Positions 59,101 to 64,000 of a stretch of 64,000 nt of DNA are shown one piece after another (position 1 is the first letter of the stretch; each line of letters starts with the position of its first letter). Below the pieces are notes generated by a model. That model had not been told where the DNA came from. It saw only the letters and a list, made by a program, of their open reading frames with translations, and made no database searches. The translations under genes and the position numbers were made by a program. The stretch is from Craterostigma plantagineum (lineage: Eukaryota; Streptophyta; Magnoliopsida; Lamiales; Linderniaceae). The stretch is taken from contig JAPQWV010000001.1 of the NCBI GenBank assembly GCA_027422505.1, positions 7,130,001-7,194,000 on the forward strand, in the 5' to 3' direction.

Positions 59101-59997
59101 AACTTGCAAAGAGCTCCCGCGGAGATGATGAAGGCAGTCGTGTCATCTTTCCCGTTCGATCAATGGGGTTTAGACATCGTTGGGCCATTCGAGGGAAATG
59201 TCGCGCAGAAAAGGTTCCTCTTAGTGGCCGTCGATTATTTCTCTAAGTGGGTCGAGGCCGAATCACTGGTTCGAATTACGGAGGCGGCAGTCATCTCTTT
59301 CCTGTGGAAGAATATACTATGTCGATTCGGTATCCGAAGGAGGCTAATAAGCGACAACGGAACGCAATTCAGTGGGCACAAACCAAAAGAATAGTGCGCC
59401 GGTTATGGAATCGAACAAGTATTCACCTTCGTGGCCCATCCTCAGAGCAACGGCCAAGTGGAGGTGACAAATCAAACCCTCGTTCAAGCGCTGAAGGTTC
59501 GATTGGACGGGCTGAAAAGGGCTTGGTTCAATGAGTTGCAAAGCGTACTCTGGTCTTACAGAACCACTCCTCGGGTCGGGACCAAAGAAGCTCCATTCAG
59601 CCTGGTATATGGAAGTGAAGCAGTTTTACCAGTCGAGATATGGCAGGAAAGCGCTCGGGTGATAGGATATTCGGAGGAGAACGATCAGCTCCGCGCGGAT
59701 GAACTCGACCTAATCGAGGAAGGAAGAGAGAAGGCCGCATTGAGGATGGCAGCATACCAAAGGAAGATTACTCGAGCATATAACCGAAAGGTATGCTTAA
59801 AAAGGTTCGAGGAAGGCGATCTCGTCATGAATGAGATACAACACAAAGGAGAAAGAGGGAAGCTCGATCCGAAGTATGAAGGGCCTTACAAGGTGATCAG
59901 AAAGACAGGGGAGGCTGCGTATTATCTAGAAGATATGGAAGGAAAGAAGCTGGAAAGGCCGCACAATGCCCGGCATTTGAGGAGATACTATCCCTGA
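56164..59997 (+). pseudogene. Tat-element pol (protease, RT, two RNase H, integrase), broken
   Basis: In order: protease with VFVDNGSSVNIIF (about 56370), RT from about 56934 (DFRDLNKACPKD, YVDDILIKS near 57500), RT-linked RNase H (about 57640-58130), an additional archaeal-type RNase H (IYVDGSA near 58320, NNGAEYKALLLGM, SDSQLVVQQ), integrase zinc region (about 58965-59090) and core (GLDIVGPF, LISDNGTQF, HPQSNGQVEVTNQ) and its C-terminus ending RHLRRYYP. The extra RNase H places it in the Tat lineage. Lesions: frame changes near 56600-56720, 56870, 57640, 58080-58130 and 58930, and a TAG at 59392. It is not capable of autonomous movement. Confidence 0.92.
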
Positions 59998-60124
59998 AGG
60001 ACTATGCATTTTCACACTATATATTGTTTGCTTTGTTTCTCAATTTGCACAATTTCGTTTGGTTATTTGCTATTTCTCGAACACGATTATTGAATGAAGT
60101 TATCTGTTTTCGTAAAGTATGATT

Positions 60125-60416
60125 CAAGGCCTTGGAAGAAACAAGGGTAATAATTTTTGCCAATTGAATGATTTCGCCATCGAGAAGAGATCTCGATCAA
60201 GGCCTTGGAAGCAACAAGGTTAATAATTTTCGCCAATTGAATGATTTTGCCATCGAGAAGAGATCTCGATCAAGGCCTTGGAAGAAACAAGGTTAATGAT
60301 TTTTGCCAATTGAATGATTTCGCCATCGAGAAGAGATCTCGATCAAGGCCTTGGAAGAAACAAGGTTAAGGAATTTCACCAAGTAAATAACTTCGCCGTA
60401 AGGATAATAGATCGAG
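60125..60416 (+). repeat. 73-bp tandem repeat, four copies, downstream of pol
   Basis: CAAGGCCTTGGAAG recurs at 60125, 60198, 60271 and 60344, so the period is 73 bp; the last copy degenerates. Each unit contains GAGAAGAGATCTCGATC, a small palindrome. Tandem repeats between pol and the 3' LTR are usual in Tat elements. 60417-60733 shows nothing further. Confidence 0.92.
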
Positions 60417-60733
60417 CAAGACTTTGATAGAAATAAGGAAACAATTCGAGAAAAAGAAGGAAACTAGCACCGACCTCATCAAAAGCAAAATAGAGATTAT
60501 AATCAAAAAGGTCGAGAAATGAGAAACGAAGAAAAAATAATCAATAAGACTGTTGGATCGATGACACCGCTAAAAAGCAAGGGAAATATATAATGTATAA
60601 AAAAACATTAAGACATAGAGGATCTATGGCCTAGAGCCTCGAGCATAAGGAGTGCCCAAGTGCCTCATTCCTGAAGAAGTGAAAAATTCTCGGTTGCCAG
60701 GGGCTTTCTTCCGCCGCAACTCGGAAATCCCGC

Positions 60734-61401
60734 TCAGACAAGGAGAGAAAACTCGACGGGCATTCCTGTAAATTCTTGATCGGGTCCTATGCCGCGAGAT
60801 CCCGATCGAAGTTCTTGGGCTTCATCCCGAGATTCCGCCAATAACTCCTTCAGCCTAGCAATCTCTCGGTCCTTCTCACCTAAGAAAGCCGTCAACCGGG
60901 AACAAGCATCCTCGTAATATCGAATCAAGCTGCGTTGTTGAGAATAACGCCGAAGCCCCTCACAAGAAAGGGAATAAGACTGCGGGGGAAGGTTAGCAGA
61001 AGAAGAGGGAAAAGAAAAGACGAGATGCGAAAACCAAAGTAAATCACCTGGCCCTGGGACAACGCCCACCAGTCCCAAAAATCAGAATCGGGGAATTTCG
61101 CCAAACGCTGCCTCTCAATGGGGGCCAAGAAACCTTCCATGAATTGACGGGACGAAGCACCCTGGGGCTCCAGCAAGAAATTGGGATGCAATCTACTTGG
61201 GCCTGACGGAGGCATTCCTCGAGGAAAGGGATGCAAAAGGAGGGGACCCTCCTCGCGAGAAAATCGTGCGTCTGAGGAAAAACCTGTAGCCTCCTCCCAT
61301 AAATCCCAAAGAGGGCGGGGTGGAAGATCTTGTTTCTGGGTTTGAGGGTAAATCCTAGAATGAGGGTGTGTAGCCCTCTTATCCATCGACGAATTGATCA
61401 T
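60734..61401 (-). CDS. Antisense gene 1 of the Tat element (2 exons)
   Basis: Exon 61048-61401 joins exon 60734-60979 in phase across a 68-bp GT-AG intron, giving about 199 residues. The first ATG is at 61401; MDKRATH at 61386 is an alternative. The product is hydrophilic, with LPPRPLWDLWEE and FPDSDFWDWW segments, then a predicted coiled coil (RYYEDACSRL to LLAESRDEAQ). I do not recognise the family. Position and opposite strand match the extra ORFs known in some Tat-lineage elements. No stop or frameshift is seen, unlike gag-pol, which suggests selection, recent insertion, or chance. Confidence 0.6.
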
Positions 61402-61574
61402 AGAACGGAGAACCTAGATGATCAAGAAAATCCATGATTGTGCGTGAGCATACAAGATTGGGTAAGTACATAACGATGGAAAACGATAGAACCTGAAGAA
61501 GGCGGAAAGAAAATGACGAATTGGATGAAGCCTGAGTTTTCAGAAAATTTAAGAATCCGACTCAGCAAGCGCTG

Positions 61575-61583
61575 ATTTTATAA
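61575..61583 (-). promoter_or_regulatory. Candidate TATA box of antisense gene 1
   Basis: Minus-strand TTATAAAAT lies about 175 bp upstream of the start at 61401, giving a plausible start site near 61545. The whole interval 61402-62047 is non-coding and could be a promoter region. Confidence 0.4.
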
Positions 61584-62047
61584 GGAACGACCCCGTAAGG
61601 CTCGGGCCTTTGAAATTTGAAGATTCAAATTTAAATATGCAATATATGAGGATTCAGTAGAGACCGTTAGGTGGAGAGATCAACGTTAGGAAATATTCAC
61701 GAGTGAAAAAAGAACCAAGTCGCACACGATTAGGGTTATCCTCGATGCCCGGGGATGCGCTCGAGAGATAACTGTAGGAAATCAACCTCAACGTCGGGGC
61801 GGCGACCGGGAGAACATTGCGAAGGATCAATCTCATGATCGCCGAGCGTTCCGATTTTTAAGTCGCGGAACTTAGAAAATAACGGATATCGGGGTTTCGT
61901 AATAGCGAAGACAGACACAAGGGGCCGATGAAGGTACATGATTAAGATAATAAAGTCTGGAAAGGAAAAGACATACCACTATATTGTTCACAAAAGCATA
62001 AAGCAGGAAAAAGGTTCATAGGCACAAACTTAAATTTTCAATAATTT

Positions 62048-64000
62048 TCAATGTGGAGCGGCCGAACCAGCCTGATCAAACTCCACGACATCTTCCTCAA
62101 TCCTGGCCACCACCGACTCGACCATGGTTGTGAGCTGTTCTTCTACTGGCAAGGGACCTTCAAAAACATTCTCACGAGCTTGTTCGACTACTCCAGGGTT
62201 AGTGACGGGTGCAGCCATCTCGGGAACCTCGTCGGGCTTCTCGGGAGTATGAACGGGAGATCGGGGGGTTCCCTCCTTCTCCTCACTCGACGGCGTGGTC
62301 ACCATCTCCTCGAGGACGACATCCTCCGAACCCCCTTGAGCCACGCTTTCAGGTTTGTATCCCCCGGAAGGGCACTCCGCAAGATCCCGATCAGCGTTCA
62401 GAAAGTCGAGTTTGAACTTGTAGCGAACGAAGACAGCCTCCCGAAATTGCCGCAGGCACCCCCAGAAGCCGTACTTAAAATAAGTGACGACTTGGGCTCC
62501 ATAGGCCTCTCGAGGGAGATAGTCCCGGGCGATGCTTTCTTCAAGATCTTGGAGAGATTTCTCCAATTCGGCCCGAGCATCCCTCTCACTATCGAGGGCT
62601 CGCTTCATCCTCTCCGTTTCTGTCCGAGCATCCCTCGCCTGCTTTTTCAGCTCATCCTCCTTCAGCTTAGCCTCTTTCTTCACCTGCTCCATCTCCTCCT
62701 GCAACTTCTCCTTGACTTTGGGCGAAGTCAGCACAATCTTAATGCATATCCAACATCCTATACATAGCCTCGGCAGTGCAAGCGAAGCTCTGCAAAGACG
62801 AAATAAGGAAAGATAAGATAAGTAAAGGACATCCCGAAAGGAAGTAAATGGAAAAAGGAGAGGGAAGATCGGTACCTGGCCCATGTTCTGGGCAAAGGTA
62901 GAGAAGAACTCCCGAGGAGTCATCTTCGAAAGGTGAGACCGATTAGCTTCGTTTGGGAATTCACGAAGAAATTCCACACACTGAGCTCCACGAGGGCGGT
63001 GGAAGTAATCCGGTTGTTCCGCCAGGTCGCTCATAGAAAGAGAGCCCTCAGTGGTGCTCGCGCTGACCTTGGTCCCAGATTTGGCCTTCTTGGCCGTGGA
63101 GCCACTCGGGGCAGCGGACGCTTTCCTTTCTGGAGCTGTCTTCGGGGACCCCGAAGAGCTGCCAGAAACCTTTCCTTTGCCCTTATTGAGGGCCCGAGTG
63201 ACAGAGACAGGGGGAGGACCTTGAGAAGGGCCACCCTTCTTCATCTGCTCCGAGATTTTCAGCAAATCGGCGTGATCCATTCGGGAATCTTACATGAAAA
63301 GGAAAGAGGCCCGATCAGAAGGACATTGAGAATGGAGAAAAAAGGGCCACAAAATATACCTAAGTCGTCAACCATAATCCCCTTCGAGCAAAAACCAAAA
63401 TGGCAAAGCAAGTCATCTTTGACAAGCTCGGGAGCGCTGAATTGGCGACGCCCGAGAGCCTCCTTAAATGCCTCTATATCTGAGTCGGGGGCAGGGGAGA
63501 GGAGTCGAAACGGATATGGCCTTGGGACAGTCAGAGACTGTATCATTCTCGGGACACCCCTCAGGTGATTGAACGAAGAAATACTTACTCATCCATCCTT
63601 TATGAGATGAGGGGTTCCCGAGAAGGAATTCCACGGGTGCAGTGGAAGAGAAAAAGAATTTTCCAGGCTCCTTCTGGTTTATCTTCAAAAAGTGCAGAAG
63701 GAGCGGAAGAGAAAAAGGAACTTGAAAATACTCGATCAGGATGGTTAAAGAAAGAAGGAGGCTGTAAGAGTTAGGGGTGAGTTGGCTAGGAGATATCTGA
63801 AAATGGTTGCGGAGATCAACGATGAACTGGGGAAGGGGCGGGCGGAGACCCATGGCTAGCTGGTCGAGGAAGAAAGTATGAAAGCCGTCAGGAGGCCCGC
63901 TGGCTACTTCTCGAGGGCCTGAAATTCTTACCTCGAATTCAGGACTTAACCCAGCCCGATCAACGATGATCGGGATATGGGATTCTCGAAGAGTCGAGAC
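62048..64000 (-). pseudogene. Antisense gene 2 of the Tat element (gypsy-type 'transposase' domain)
   Basis: The gene enters from the right window edge. The first part (LPQFIVDLRNHFQISPSQL, GNPSSHKGWMSKYFFV) is the Pfam-type 'putative gypsy type transposon' domain of plants. The frame shifts near 63560. The exon ends at 63360; the next is 63288-62876 (DHADLLKISEQMK, a Ser/Lys-rich linker, EFFSTFAQNMGQ), then one from 62789 to 62048 with a long coiled coil (about 62530-62720) and an acidic Glu/Pro tail. A TAA follows the junction near 62745, where the frame also changes. Function is unknown; the domain name is historical and no transposase activity is established. Confidence 0.7.

Noticed and set aside
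62051..62816. Plus-strand ORFs of up to 238 codons opposite the coiled-coil gene
   Set aside because: Ser/Leu/Phe-rich readings that mirror the Glu/Lys-rich minus-strand exon; no domain and no independent support.
1..64000. tRNA genes
   Set aside because: I saw only tRNA-complementary primer sites of retroelements, no convincing tRNA gene; a tRNAscan-type search would be needed to exclude one.

Overview
This is a stretch of a land-plant nuclear genome, almost certainly a eudicot. Two ordinary plant genes with spliced GT-AG introns sit in a large amount of plant-type transposable elements (Ty1/copia, Ty3/gypsy of the Tat lineage, a Mutator-like element, MITEs, solo LTRs and a 5S-derived Cassandra-type fragment). 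I cannot name the species. All gene models and splice sites were read by eye.

Layout. 1-2898: the 3' part of an intact Ty1/copia element on the + strand with a short 3' LTR. 2899-10243: a patchwork containing a roughly 1.1 kb segment present twice (from 2899 and from 8619), each copy carrying a MITE with an internal minisatellite, a truncated minus-strand copia element between them, and a stray TIFY (JAZ-type) exon inside an inverted repeat. 10608-12718: an NPH3/BTB-domain gene (minus strand, 3 exons). 13994-14803: three near-perfect 270-bp tandem repeats. 15389-16449: a probable solo LTR. 16600-34586: a minus-strand VPS13-family gene; the 37 exons I could place join in phase into about 3,100 codons. 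34784-39597: a complete-looking 4.8 kb Mutator-like element (MULE), only about 200 bp upstream of the VPS13 start codon, with long inverted repeats, a broken transposase followed by an OTU-type domain, and a convergent plant mobile domain (PMD) gene.

39698-53046: an old minus-strand copia element acting as a landing pad. A Cassandra-type fragment lies in its RT region. A 2.95 kb solo LTR, itself hit by a 381-bp foldback MITE, lies between its protease and integrase. A 6.0 kb non-autonomous gypsy-like element (two 2.78 kb LTRs around only 440 bp) lies in its 5' LTR. Target-site duplications support several of these insertions and give a relative order. 53204-53435 is a gag scrap of the same copia family. 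53436-64000: a Ty3/gypsy Tat-lineage element with an LTR preceded by an inverted partial LTR, a broken gag-pol on the + strand with an extra archaeal-type RNase H, a 73-bp tandem repeat, and two spliced antisense genes on the minus strand. Its 3' LTR lies beyond the window.

The two host genes are not obviously linked in function: NPH3/BTB proteins are CUL3-type adaptors or signalling scaffolds, and VPS13 proteins are bridge-like lipid-transfer proteins. The features most worth follow-up are the MULE with palindromic CGGCCGAAA arrays in both subterminal regions and its OTU/PMD cargo, the huge-LTR/tiny-interior gypsy element with its own CGCCCGATT arrays, the foldback MITE, and the antisense genes of the Tat element.
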